Shown in pieces: positions 33,201 to 39,397 of a stretch of 64,000 nt of DNA. This DNA is from Harmothoe impar (taxonomy: Eukaryota > Annelida > Polychaeta > Phyllodocida > Polynoidae). Made by a program: the position numbers and the translations under genes. The DNA is taken from assembly GCA_947462335.1 (NCBI GenBank), contig OX381710.1:1674001-1738000 (forward strand), read 5' to 3'. Position 1 is the stretch's first letter. Each line of letters begins with the position of its first letter. Under the pieces are notes generated by a model, which saw only the letters and a program-made list of their open reading frames with translations, did no database searches and was not told the DNA's origin.

Positions 33201-35079
33201 CCTACCTAAACGCTCCTTTGCCGGTTTCGCGGACGAAGTAACGGCGGCGCGAAGACGTGGCGACGTGAACGAGAACGAGAAAATTCTGTCAGACTGTTAC
33301 AAGTTAATGGGAAACGCTACGTACGGTAAAACAATCTGCAACAAAGAAAAACACACGGCGGTGAGATACACTGACAGTCGGAAGTTCGAACTATTGGCCA
33401 ATTCGTGGCGCTTCAAAAAGGCGTCCGAGTTGAGTTCCGATCTGTTTGAAGTCGAACTACAACCGAAAACAGTCAACAACAACCTCCCTATTCAAATAGG
33501 GTTCATGGTATACCAGTACGCGAAGTTGAAAATGTTAGAGTTCACATACGACTTCTTGGATAGATTCGTCGATCGGCGCGATTATGCCCTTTGTCAAATG
33601 GACACCGACAGTCTTTACATGGCTCTCAGCGGTGACACGTTGGATGACCTAGTCAAACCTCGCCTGAGAGAGACGTACTTCAGAGAGAAACGAAAGTGGC
33701 TTCCGACAGCGGTGTGCGACGATCACTTAGAGCTTTTCGTGAAGACAAAAACGGAAAGAGTGCGAGAATGGTGTCCGCCGCCCGGCGGATGTTGTGAGAG
33801 ACGGTACCTTCACGATCTGAGAACTTCGGGGCTTATGAAAGCGGAGTGGGAAGGTGACGGGATCCTAAGTCTCAACCCTAAGACTTACATTTGCTACGAT
33901 CGAGTCAGCGACACCGGTGAAAGAAAATCCAAAAAATGGAGTGCAAAAGGCGTACAGAAGAAACAAAACCCTCAGGAACCAGACGACTTCTTGGATGTTC
34001 TTCGCCAACGAAAAACTCTCATTGCTGTAAATAGAAACTTCAAAGTGGTGCGAAACAAAATGGTCACCTACACCATAGAGAAAGACGGCGTGCGCTACTT
34101 GTATTATAAGCGTCGCGTGCATTCTGACGGTGTGACAACGAGTCCTTTAGAGATATGAAAAAAAAAAAAATAAGCGTGTGCATCTTTTCAAAAATAGAGT
34201 GTTTATCAAGATTGAAAAAAAAAAGAAATAAAAAAAATAAAATAAAATATTGTTGTGTTTTTATTTTCATACGTCTTCTTTTACTAGTAAGTCGCGCAGT
34301 CTCTTAAAGCGTCACTCATGTGACGACGTCGCTTCCAGTCACGTGATCCTAAAGACCCTCACTTCCTAAACAAAAAAACTTCTTCTTCCGCTCACGTGAT
34401 CAATCAAGTCACTTCCGGTCACGTGATCTTCAATGAGGTCACTCACTTCCGGTCGGCCATTAGGTCATGTGACGTCACTTCCGCTCACGTGACTCACCAG
34501 GTCACTTCCGGTCACGTGATCCTAAATTAGGTCATATGACGTCACTTCCGGTCCCCTAAGTAGGTCAGTAGGTTACCCAGAATGCACCACTAATCCCCCT
34601 AAGTAGGTCACTTCCGGTCACGTGACCAAATGGTGGCCTCTGATTGGCTGCAGGGTTACCCAGAATGCACCACTAATCCCCTAAGTAGGTCACTTCCGGT
34701 CACGTGACCAAATGGAGGCCTCTGATTGGCTGCATGTCGATTGAGTAATAAACAGTACTTAACTATAGTCCCGTTCCGATACATACTATACTACTATTCC
34801 CTAAACAATCAGAAACAGTAGGTAATAAAAAAAAACAATAGTTATTATGAACTTACCATCAGCCTGTAATGCACGGATGGTGAGTCTAAATGCATGGCAT
34901 ATCTCCTGCATGGCACCTACCCTCTACATGGATGCTCCCATATTAGACTGATTGGGTCATTTAATATCTTGGCTAGGATGTATGAAAAAAGCAAAACATT
35001 AATGAATTAACAACTTACCGGCAGCCTGCAGAGCACAGAGGCAGACGGTGAGTCCTAGTAACATCAGGAGTCTGGCCAT
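19340..35079 (-). CDS. Copy 4: secreted 16-Cys knottin-like protein, type A, with a 9-kb DNA element in intron 1
   Basis: Exons are 35079-35019, 22153-22081, 21385-21277, 20391-20255 and 19430-19340, all GT-AG with matching phases, giving 156 aa. The signal peptide is as in copy 2 (MARLLMLLGLTVCLCALQAA). The acidic segment is YVTDEEFKRALLTLRDLEEE. Exon 3 begins ERGIVDCKHSGDGC. Exon 4 begins KGECVRC and ends VDGTCEV. Exon 5 ends THGTCS. All 16 cysteines are conserved. Intron 1 is about 12.9 kb and contains the pPolB element, a TTA-flanked MITE and a nested retroelement. No exon is damaged, so the gene may still be spliced, but transcription through the element's own genes could interfere. Confidence 0.8.
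20612..20796. mobile_element. MITE, TACCGTATTCGACGTAATAAG family, copy d
   Basis: Left 'taccgtattcaacgtaataa', right 'attacgttgaatacggta'. Same length (185 bp) and internal layout as copy a. In intron 3 of copy 4. Confidence 0.75.
21537..22033. repeat. 18-bp minisatellite (CACTAAGCAACGTCCCAT)
   Basis: About 27 near-identical tandem units with few spacers, in intron 2 of copy 4. Read on minus it gives a long artefactual frame repeating DGTLLS. The period is exact and there are no unique spacers, so it is not a CRISPR array. Confidence 0.85.
22154..24350. repeat. Intron 1 of copy 4, proximal part: dispersed repeat split by a retroelement
   Basis: 22154-22860 is AT-rich with nothing recognised. 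22860-23037 and 24105-24350 look like two parts of one 'atgatgcat/gcagcccyggtgagt' family repeat, interrupted by the non-LTR element at 23037-24105. Confidence 0.5.
23037..24105 (-). mobile_element. 5'-truncated CR1/Jockey-like non-LTR retrotransposon
   Basis: On minus, 24092-23487 encodes the C-terminal part of a reverse transcriptase: WCKKNKLSLNIKKTKYALYG, then PVLDYGQLIYGTG and a thumb-like KIQGTLDRMLKVC segment. A second frame (23587-23369) continues with GHKWNSFPPEVRNSSSPEVF, the usual C-terminal motif of CR1/Jockey-type proteins, so there is one frameshift. The YxDD catalytic core is missing. The 3' end is a (TTGAA)n tail at about 23040-23060. It is a dead copy inserted into an older repeat. 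Confidence 0.75.
24469..25119. mobile_element. MITE with GGACGGA sub-repeats and TTA target duplication
   Basis: The ends 'aggggtgcctccaccaaaga' and 'ctttggtggaggcacccct' are inverted repeats, flanked on both sides by TTA (24466-24468 and 25120-25122). A TTA/TWA duplication is typical of PIF/Harbinger elements. The 651-bp interior consists almost entirely of 'tccgtcca' and 'tggacgga' units in alternating orientation, so the whole element can fold. All reading frames in it are repeat artefacts. Confidence 0.8.
25123..25550. other. Unique-looking intronic sequence left of the pPolB element
   Basis: No gene or clear repeat beyond a recurring 'gacagcccc' motif (25140-25440). Confidence 0.3.
25551..26425. 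repeat. Left terminal inverted repeat of the pPolB element
   Basis: The outer 210 bp repeat ACCGGAAGTG (ETS-like), TCACGTGA (E-box) and TGACGTCA (CRE) motifs. An interior insertion relative to the right arm (about 25790-26310) holds an (AGG)n microsatellite (25825-25880), a long G-rich tract (26020-26180) and a perfect palindrome (26231-26272). The innermost 110 bp again match the right arm. Confidence 0.8.
26231..26272. repeat. Perfect 42-bp palindrome
   Basis: Starts 'agagacacgcttcttcctct', centred on CTCGAG. The two 21-base halves are exact reverse complements. It lies in the left terminal repeat, between an A-rich and a T-rich run. Confidence 0.9.
26427..27167 (-). CDS. Element-encoded protein with two tandem death domains
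   Basis: 246 aa, intronless. The N-terminal 45 residues are Pro/Ser-rich then basic. Residues about 49-131 and 148-237 each look like a death-fold helix bundle. The first contains LGKELSGCWRELGSSLKV and later WWGETPHRHRWGELGRVF. The second contains LGRRLGSRWKEVGDHLKLS, AEWAFRVLKMWQDE and FELLRVLTEDMGKFDLGIAI. The pattern LG..W..(L/V)(G/A)..L.(L/V), then a central W, then L...(L/D)..(F/G)..DL is that of the death domain used in apoptosis and innate-immune adaptors. No enzymatic domain is present. It is divergent from the other two genes of the element and shares the central promoter region with them. A plausible role is interference with host death signalling, by inference only. Alternatively it is a captured host adaptor. 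Confidence 0.7.
   Translation of the reverse strand: MAQAIPLSSSPSPPCPPEKKLMRLDDVRRARQTDGENREVGQRRLAYSDALLRQLGKELSGCWRELGSSLKVTAARMDAVVERSVKTPEELCTAMFRVWWGETPHRHRWGELGRVFTRIRRVELLAQWMSLLHRQGLDFENPDSRAMHKHLGTLGRRLGSRWKEVGDHLKLSPERLDKIAEECEYGGSPAEWAFRVLKMWQDEADGAGGTPFELLRVLTEDMGKFDLGIAILLDFIKQETTRTTDM
27178..27320 (-). promoter_or_regulatory. Promoter and GC-rich leader of the death-domain gene
   Basis: On the minus strand TATAAAAAG lies at about 27309-27317. It is followed by a leader containing a (CCG/GCC)n run (27180-27260) that ends just before the ATG at 27167. Confidence 0.5.
27321..28255 (+). promoter_or_regulatory. Central divergent regulatory region with tandem duplication
   Basis: Two direct copies of a roughly 160-170-bp segment (about 27800-27960 and 27975-28125) share 'cgcttaatcctttatacagc', 'aagcggcttagctca', 'gggatccagctgaaaacgtc' and 'gaatggccgccgg'. 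A third partial unit follows (28140-28175). TATATAAGGGG at about 28191 is 65 bases before the ATG at 28256. The layout resembles an enhancer or origin repeated between divergent transcription units. Confidence 0.6.
28256..29848 (+). CDS. Low-complexity nuclear protein with two C-terminal PC4-like domains
   Basis: The ATG at 28256 sits in a strong context (ACCACCATGAG); the frame is open slightly upstream but without ATG. 530 aa. The N-terminal half contains poly-Ser, Ala/Pro and poly-Glu tracts. A basic stretch (KRSKVSSRTTRPSKKRKIQE, near residue 345) looks like a nuclear localisation signal. The C-terminal 155 residues contain two similar units. The second (about 468-525) has YAAVSYYSGKNLVHVRKYEG, then GVTLSARALKEL, matching the strand-strand-helix layout of the PC4 (Sub1) ssDNA-binding domain. 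The first (about 377-447) has LTLEIWEDV, a GQVK turn and VHFTADALRELIARI. A likely role is ssDNA binding during replication, or transcription coactivation. The trinucleotide tracts give long spurious frames on both strands. Confidence 0.65.
   Translation: MSKRQHLASFKNKKTTRNSARLASVPPLATEHETTAAAAWSYHPPAVASARGSSSSSSSSSSSSSTSSSSSSSSSTTGSSRRASDVVTLATVHVAAKRAAAATAAPPAAAAAAAAAPATAAPATAAPAEAAAPATVASAAAPAAAAAASAAPAATATTTDDNAPGTAQYWQPGFYLPTTVDDFDDLPHVAQPLSSTTTSTDALDAARAESDSYSDTQPLNREEEEEEEEEEQQQQGETENDADDEAYEQPEGKGVGGTFFGFPLRPFDLTSSTSSVPSGPWRLPSPPPYEGGGASPSTATLSTDGVWLRCSNNEASDTTSADAAPAIGSAADSAHADGVTHPAGVKRSKVSSRTTRPSKKRKIQEKERDGREEAEKTFSRPLGLEFCLDGALTLEIWEDVARLSRRPRYTKDGQVKEASLTRSKRVHFTADALRELIARIADIRAVVRIRDTAAAQGKPNHTPWFAVLDEESEVYAAVSYYSGKNLVHVRKYEGPDKKPTQQGVTLSARALKELDDKTEIILKYLGIDSE
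29849..30033 (+). other. Short spacer between PC4-like and polymerase genes
   Basis: Only 185 bp, with (CA)n then (GATA)n microsatellites and no obvious TATA box. The polymerase may be read from the upstream transcript or from a weak promoter here. Confidence 0.4.
30034..34158 (+). CDS. Protein-primed-type family B DNA polymerase with zinc fingers, Cys-protease-like motif and endonuclease-like insert
   Basis: 1374 aa, one exon. Order: an N-terminal C2H2-like finger (C6, C9, H19/H22, C26). A region with DNLCIFRCISFH (residues 232-243), the Cys motif of OTU-like or related peptidase folds found in such elements. A second C2H2-like finger (C347/C350, H363, C369). Exonuclease motifs FDFEAF (D414, E416), GFNSGRYDLN (N548, D553) and YNNKD (Y681, D685). 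Polymerase motif A DANSLYLRCM (D786). An inserted endonuclease-like segment RVDGFHAASNTVFQFHGCWF (residues 857-876) with VVVWECEW (915-922). Motif B KLMGNATYGK (K1090). Motif C MDTDSLYM (D1190, D1192). NPKTY (K1283, Y1285). All catalytic residues are present. The length and insert match PolB of Polinton/adintovirus-type elements. It replicates the linear element, presumably with a terminal protein primer that is not identified. Confidence 0.9.
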   Translation: MTQYVCEKCFKMFKRPYNHERHVENCRVVPTFCPLCGEGDCRKIACRRESLDGVTVPPRICAVPNGEETFTANWPAIQTGVRMQGTRVSVTNFRLPTGELSDAVDTMRRIHLTQRFRYKVGFSVGLLLQHREDKSKLRYFHASQNNATLIQPLPTITNSETLEELLSKMENTVACEEVRKLCDADTKWHVLFPTNLNICVYMGPGEFPIGGRITQAGRVGKRSGVLDFPNKDNLCIFRCISFHLYNTSKRASDLLRQFCPAATPESFPGLNIRDLPALENLFDVQIAVYTASRQVPGRKLRRRVTLIRPPSRTLAARGKVNLHLTAKGGLHVSLVTDFNAYAGIYECCKCKAAFTTEFLLKRHRNQLSSCRQVKLRYVGGIYQNSRTIFEALADFSIFPPDGHSGIYPYKIAFDFEAFFRPCKEPSTEHVSLLWDHVPLSASVASDFPGWEGPVCFVRESDADSDPLLDRVLNHINENAKVIGEAVLELYRPTLAKLDAAIGEALLLEEATFTPSPGGFAAAQTRHPLVQLKKRLLRYIRQAPVVGFNSGRYDLNLIKIRLHSFFASGDRRNQEFSVIKRSNQYLAVYTQHTVFLDVVNYLAPGYNYATYLRAFTRNEEKGHFPYEWMTSTRKLANRTLPPRSAFDSELTGVKMSESDYAACQKVWSDEKMQTMEDYLIHYNNKDVKPFIEALKNHAKFFQDRGIDMLKDGVSLAGLTLRFLFQNLEDAFTTFPQFDAVLHALIKENLVGGPSIIFHRFHEKGTTRIREHKYGEEARPCQHILGLDANSLYLRCMSEAHCTGYYAVRRPETEFKPEIRQRNSHSALEWLRFVEHDRDVKLRHALNGGEMVVGCRRTRVDGFHAASNTVFQFHGCWFHAHECIPSHRYQCASLREERRDRTTRVSAYLKALGHKLVVVWECEWREMKRRDERVKASQQRWKVDALKVSRNAMSESDILSAVKEEKMFGLVQVDITTPPHLRDYFEEMTPVFKNATVSKSDIGPHMSDFAQEEKLLNTPQRCLIGSYHGKNILLGTPLLKWYLEHGLIVTKVQLVVEYLPKRSFAGFADEVTAARRRGDVNENEKILSDCYKLMGNATYGKTICNKEKHTAVRYTDSRKFELLANSWRFKKASELSSDLFEVELQPKTVNNNLPIQIGFMVYQYAKLKMLEFTYDFLDRFVDRRDYALCQMDTDSLYMALSGDTLDDLVKPRLRETYFREKRKWLPTAVCDDHLELFVKTKTERVREWCPPPGGCCERRYLHDLRTSGLMKAEWEGDGILSLNPKTYICYDRVSDTGERKSKKWSAKGVQKKQNPQEPDDFLDVLRQRKTLIAVNRNFKVVRNKMVTYTIEKDGVRYLYYKRRVHSDGVTTSPLEI
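34244..34730. repeat. Right terminal inverted repeat of the pPolB element plus outer tandem units
   Basis: 34244-34556 is the inverse of the left arm. 34570-34730 adds two roughly 84-bp direct units, each with 'acccagaatgcaccactaat', 'cacttccggtcacgtgacca' and 'ggcctctgattggctgca' (inverted CCAAT box). These outer units have no clear counterpart at the left end. Confidence 0.75.
34861..34884 (-). pseudogene. Fragment of a signal-peptide exon
   Basis: Contains 'cagcctgtaatgcacggatg' followed by 'gtgagtc' and preceded by 'cttaccat'. This matches part of exon 1 of the type-A genes ('cagcctgcagagcacagagg') with its donor site, about 150 bp beyond the real exon 1 donor of copy 4. A partial, non-functional duplicate. 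Confidence 0.45.
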
Positions 35080-38000
35080 GGTGGGTGTGTGTGGTATGGA
35101 GCAGCTCACGTGTGTGTTGAGGAACTCCCACGTCTAACTTCACAGCTGCTCAGCAGTTACTCACCTCAACCACAGCCCTGGGCATCATATACCCCCCCCC
35201 CCCACATGGCCCCATTACACACCAACTACAGCCAATCAGAGAGCAGACATTACCTCAGATAGGGCACCGTGAGGACCAACATTTGATGTATATGTTTAAG
35301 GGGTCAGGGACATGTACCGTAAATTATCATGTAGACGCCACAGCTAGAAGTACACAGGTCTTTTTTTTTAAATTAAAAAGATTGGTATTGAGTTACATCA
35401 TTTGATCCTTTCGTGAAATGACAAAATATATCTTTATAATAATCAATAGGTTTTCTAGATCGCCAATGTGGATTACATTATCAGCCAAAAGATGGGGTGA
35501 GGTTTATACATGAGTTGGGCTAAAACACAAGCATTTATGGTAATATTATCTTATGTTTAAATATGTAGAAAACGAGGTGTGTGTCGTAGAACCACAACTA
35601 CAAAAGCGCCTGCCAAACCTGCTGGCAAAATCCAGCATGATTTTTCCCTCCATTGGGTCTCATTGGTCAACCGGTGGTCAGCTGGTCATGTTTAAATATG
35701 GTTTATTTACAATATTTTTGTGTTTAGCTCATGTTTTTCATAACGTACGATGTACTCAATATTCTATAAAAGCAAAATTTTAAAAAATGTTAAGAAACAG
35801 TTTGCATCTTTCTTGGCCTATAGGCCCTCCGACCAGGCCCATTTAGACCCAGTTATACATGTATGTATAGACTGTGGGCGGTGGACGGGAGTCAGGGCAT
35901 GACCAAGGTAAATACACTTTGTGCAAACGTGTGTACTTGTGGTAATATTGTGTGGGCATGCAGGATATAGGGAGGTGTTAACCCTGTCAGGACGGCATTA
36001 CGGGTTTATGTTTATTGTAAATAAACGTCATGATGTATCACGCAATGCCCTAGAGTGTTGGTCCATCAAAATGATGCATGAATGCACCACTTCAGCGACA
36101 TGCAGCTTAGGCTTCATTCAAACAACAGAAGGATATAAAGATGTAGTACGTTAAAACACTGTGAAGTAATTAATGGGTTAAACATCGAATTTACGCTTCA
36201 ATTTAGATTAAAGTTAGAAATCCCGCTCCTACACATTTACAGAAGCAAGGGTTCTTTAACCTTCGATACCACATAGACATGGTGTGAGAGGGACAGACCT
36301 TTGGTATGCTACAAGAAGGAGTCATAGGTAAAATGAGGAAGCTGATACAATTAGGTGCTATCTATATCGACATTCCCGACTCACCAACCTACCATCCCCC
36401 ATTATAGTGTCCTGGTGTATCATTTCGTTATATCCATAAGTAAAGACTGCATTGATACATCGCTCTGAGCCCTCAGGATTGCACCAACTCCATGCGGTCG
36501 TCATGATGCATGAATGCAACACTGGCGAGTAGACTCACCAGGGCTTCATTCAAGATTGCATCGTGCTACCAAAGGACATGATGCATTAAAGTTTAAAGGG
36601 ACCTCCTCCTCACTTTAATTAAACCCTAAAAGGCATTGTTATATTCCCCTGTTATTTCTGCTTTAATACGATAGTCTGTGCATTCATCCTTTAAAGACCA
36701 ATTAGTGCTTTACTGCAGTTTGCACCTTGCCGTCATGATGCATGAATGCAGCCCTGGTGAGTCGGTCCTGATACACTCCTGAATGGTCGACAAGATGCAT
36801 TCATTCTGACCTATTGAATCTAACCCTTCAGACATCATTCATGCATTCACGCATCATGATAACAAAGCACTATGCATGATGCACTATGTGGTCCTCAAAT
36901 GGTTAATACCGTAAATTCTCGCGTATAAGCCGCGGCTAGTACAAGGGTCAGATTGCCAGTGCGGCTTGTAGGATTGACCCAGAGTCGGGGTGCGGCTTAT
37001 ACACGAGTTGTTGCTACTATAGTACAGTATTAAAGCCACCATAATCAGATGGCCAGTGCGGCTTATAGGATTGGCCCAAACTTGGAGTGCGGCTTATACG
37101 AGAGTTAGGCTTATACGCGAGAATTTACAAGATACCTAAGCCAGTGTTATGTGATCACCGTGGGCTAAGCGCTGGGTTAAGTCAACGCCACCCGATCATG
37201 GTGGTGTTTACATAGATATCTGTGATAAGAGACCATGTCGTATTTAGATCAGGACACTGGGCGTCCATCCCACCACAGGCAGGATGTAGCACCCTACTGA
37301 GGCCGCCTGTGGGGGCTGTGGGGCCCAGGGCAGCACCTATTGTGTTGGTGTAACGGTTTGTTTGTATGTATAAGTGGTCAGTGGTGGTACTGATAATGCA
37401 TGGTAGGCCACAGCGTAGACATCCTTAACCCTTCAAGGACGGCATAATGCCTTAATGCATCATGTCCTTGGTTGTCATAATCCATGAATGCAGCCCTGGC
37501 GAATAACTCTCCAGTGCTGTTGATATACGCCCGAAGGGTTAGGGGCATATTTCTCCAGTAACACTTGTAGAGTAAGGATTCTACCATTAGGCTACAATAC
37601 ACAAATCATTTTTCTAGGCATATATTAAGCATATATATGTGCAAAAATAAGATAGCCATAGTCTTCGTTATTGTTATACTGTTATTTTCTTATAGATATA
37701 AATTTTTCCTCGCCTAGTGGCCTCTGCTGATAATACACCATTTATAAACACATATGATGAAATAATAGTATTTGGGACTTGTATGGTACTTTGTATAAAA
37801 TGCACAGAGAAAAGAAGTAGAATCATGGTAATGTTAGGGAGTCACTTTAGAGTTCTGGGGAGAGTAACCTCAGTAATCAAGTCGGGAGTCACAGTGCTTC
37901 CACTTGTTTTCTCTGTGTGTTTGGTTGCTTGCACAGTAACGTAAATCCTCTCTGAAAAGCCGACCATTTATGGGACTTTAGGACCTACAGCTCTTCCAAA

Positions 38001-38760
38001 CCCAGTGGGCTATTATCTGGTTATTATAGTTTAAAACTGTTCAGATGCCTAAAAATGCGGCTTATACATCTCTCTCACTGCTGAGAGTCTGGGGGTTGGT
38101 TCTACGGTATAAAGTGACTAGGTACCCCGCTGTCTGAAGTGGGAATGGGGTATGCTGGGGTACATATAGGGCAGCTATATTTAGTTCATATTGGGCAAAT
38201 TACATATTGTATACGTACTATTAGATGATGAGATATGATGGGCCATACCACTTTGTCTGATCTCAATGCTGAGTCAGTGGGGTTTTCTCAGGCTACCAGT
38301 CAGTGGTCCAGTTTAAGGCCTCATAGAGAGTTAATGTGCAATCCTCATGATATATTAACTCCTGATGAGTCAGTATGTTTCACTAATGCAACCCAGGCAA
38401 ATTACTGACAGGGGGTATTCACACTCATCGTGTCGATAAAGCACAATTTACTAAAGGGTTGGGGAGAAGTGATTCTTTAACAACGTCAGGGGAGGGGGCA
38501 AGGACTGTTGGCCCCTCGAAGTGGAGGCGGGGGGCGAAATATCTAACTGGTTTCCAAAGTTGAGGAGTCTAAAAGATGTTGACACCTCTGGAGTGGGGTG
38601 GGGTGGGGGGGTAAACATTTCCCGAATATTGTATGCTGTATGCTATACTAAGTCCTGTACAATATGGAATTGTCTGTTGAGTTGCAAATCGAAGAACAAG
38701 AAAAAGACATAAACTTGTGTGTGAAAAAAAAAGTTTTTTGATTTGAAATGCGAATAAAAG
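35080..38760. other. Intergenic spacer between copies 4 and 5
   Basis: Holds the copy 4 promoter (TATA-like 35184-35192 on minus). Several fragments of the dispersed 'atgatgcat...gcagccctgg' repeat are present (36000-36130, 36440-36600, 36690-36905, 37430-37540), with a MITE at 36907-37129. No frame with coding character was found. 38455-38630 is G-rich, possibly a degraded AGGGAGTGGTCA-type element. Confidence 0.45.
36907..37129. mobile_element. MITE, TACCGTAAA family
   Basis: Starts 'taccgtaaattctcgcgtat' and ends 'ttatacgcgagaatttaca' (inverted). Internal 'gcggcttata' motifs in both orientations. Non-coding. Confidence 0.7.
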
Positions 38761-39172
38761 AAATGAAAATGAGTCATTTTGTTGTGTTTTTATTTTCATA
38801 CATAAGTTATTTTAAAACTAATCAGCTCATCATCGACATGTTTACAAAACAAAAAATAGAGTCACGTGCTCTCACTAATCACCTAATTAGGTCAAGTTTG
38901 TTTACAAACAAACACGAAACATGACATGTCACGTGGCATGTGGCGTTGTTTACAAACAAAAGAGTCATGTGGTCGCTAATTAGGTCACGTTACCATGGTT
39001 ACCAGAATGCTGGCCTCTGATTGGCTTAGAGCCTAACTAGGTCACGTTACCATGGCAACGGTCACTTCCGGTCAAATGGAGGGCTCTGATTGGCTGAGAG
39101 TCCTAACTAGGTCACGTTACCATGGCAACAGTCACTTCCAGTCAAATGGAGGCCTCTGATTAATAAAGACCT
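38761..39172. repeat. Diverged terminal-repeat remnant related to the pPolB element
   Basis: 'ttgttgtgtttttattttca' then 'tac' at 38780-38802 matches the inner edge of the right terminal repeat (34249-34271) in the same orientation. Farther right are CACGTG-like sites, 'gtcacttccggtcaaatgga' and 'ctctgattggctgagag', in the same order as 34600-34720. It also carries three 'gttaccatgg' sites, two of them as the X-box-like GTTACCATGGCAAC. The corresponding coding part to its left is not recognisable. Confidence 0.6.
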
Positions 39173-39204
39173 TACCGAACACTGATCAATACAACAATGG
39201 CAGA

Positions 39205-39390
39205 ACATTTAGCTGCATTCCCCGATGAACTGGTACCAATGCTCTAAAGGTTAGTACATCAAATGATCCCTTGGTTCAATTATAGTAAATGGGTGGAATA
39301 AAATCTTGAATAGCAGAAAGTTAGTTCAGCATATTTAGGTGCACTCCCCGATGACAGCATACCAGTGTTTGACACAGTCGGTGACACACT
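39205..39390 (-). pseudogene. Two duplicated 3' ends of the last exon downstream of copy 5
   Basis: Read on minus, 39382-39333 repeats the last part of the exon of copy 5 (VTDCVKHWYAVIGECT then stop). A shorter, more diverged piece lies at 39245-39208 (HWYQFIGECS-like then stop after a small gap). Both follow the true stop of copy 5 and would be 3' UTR or dead duplicates. Confidence 0.6.
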
Positions 39391-39397
39391 ATGTTGT

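Larger units (their letters stand above)
25551..34730. mobile_element. About 9-kb protein-primed-PolB DNA element with death-domain and PC4-like genes
   Basis: A long inverted repeat bounds the unit. The left arm at 25551-25760 and the right arm at about 34370-34556 match at high identity: over about 62 bases around 'gtgacgtcacatgacctaat' I count three mismatches. The inner arms match again at about 26310-26425 and 34244-34345 ('gaagacgtatgaaaataaa'). Between them are three genes: a leftward death-domain protein, a rightward PC4-like protein and a rightward DNA polymerase B. G+C is higher than in the surrounding DNA. No integrase, capsid, packaging ATPase or protein-only protease is seen. Linear DNA with terminal repeats plus a protein-primed-type polymerase suggests replication like adenovirus, Polinton or bidnavirus elements. 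No target duplication was found. The outer right edge may be 34556 or 34730, because two roughly 84-bp tandem units lie beyond the matched arm. Confidence 0.8.

Noticed and set aside
30034..34158. Polymerase as a dead copy
   Set aside because: The frame is intact over 1374 codons and all exonuclease and polymerase motif residues are present.
25551..34730. Canonical Polinton/Maverick
   Set aside because: No retroviral-type integrase, packaging ATPase, adenain-like protease or capsid genes, and only about half the usual length. Polymerase kinship alone is not enough for that name.
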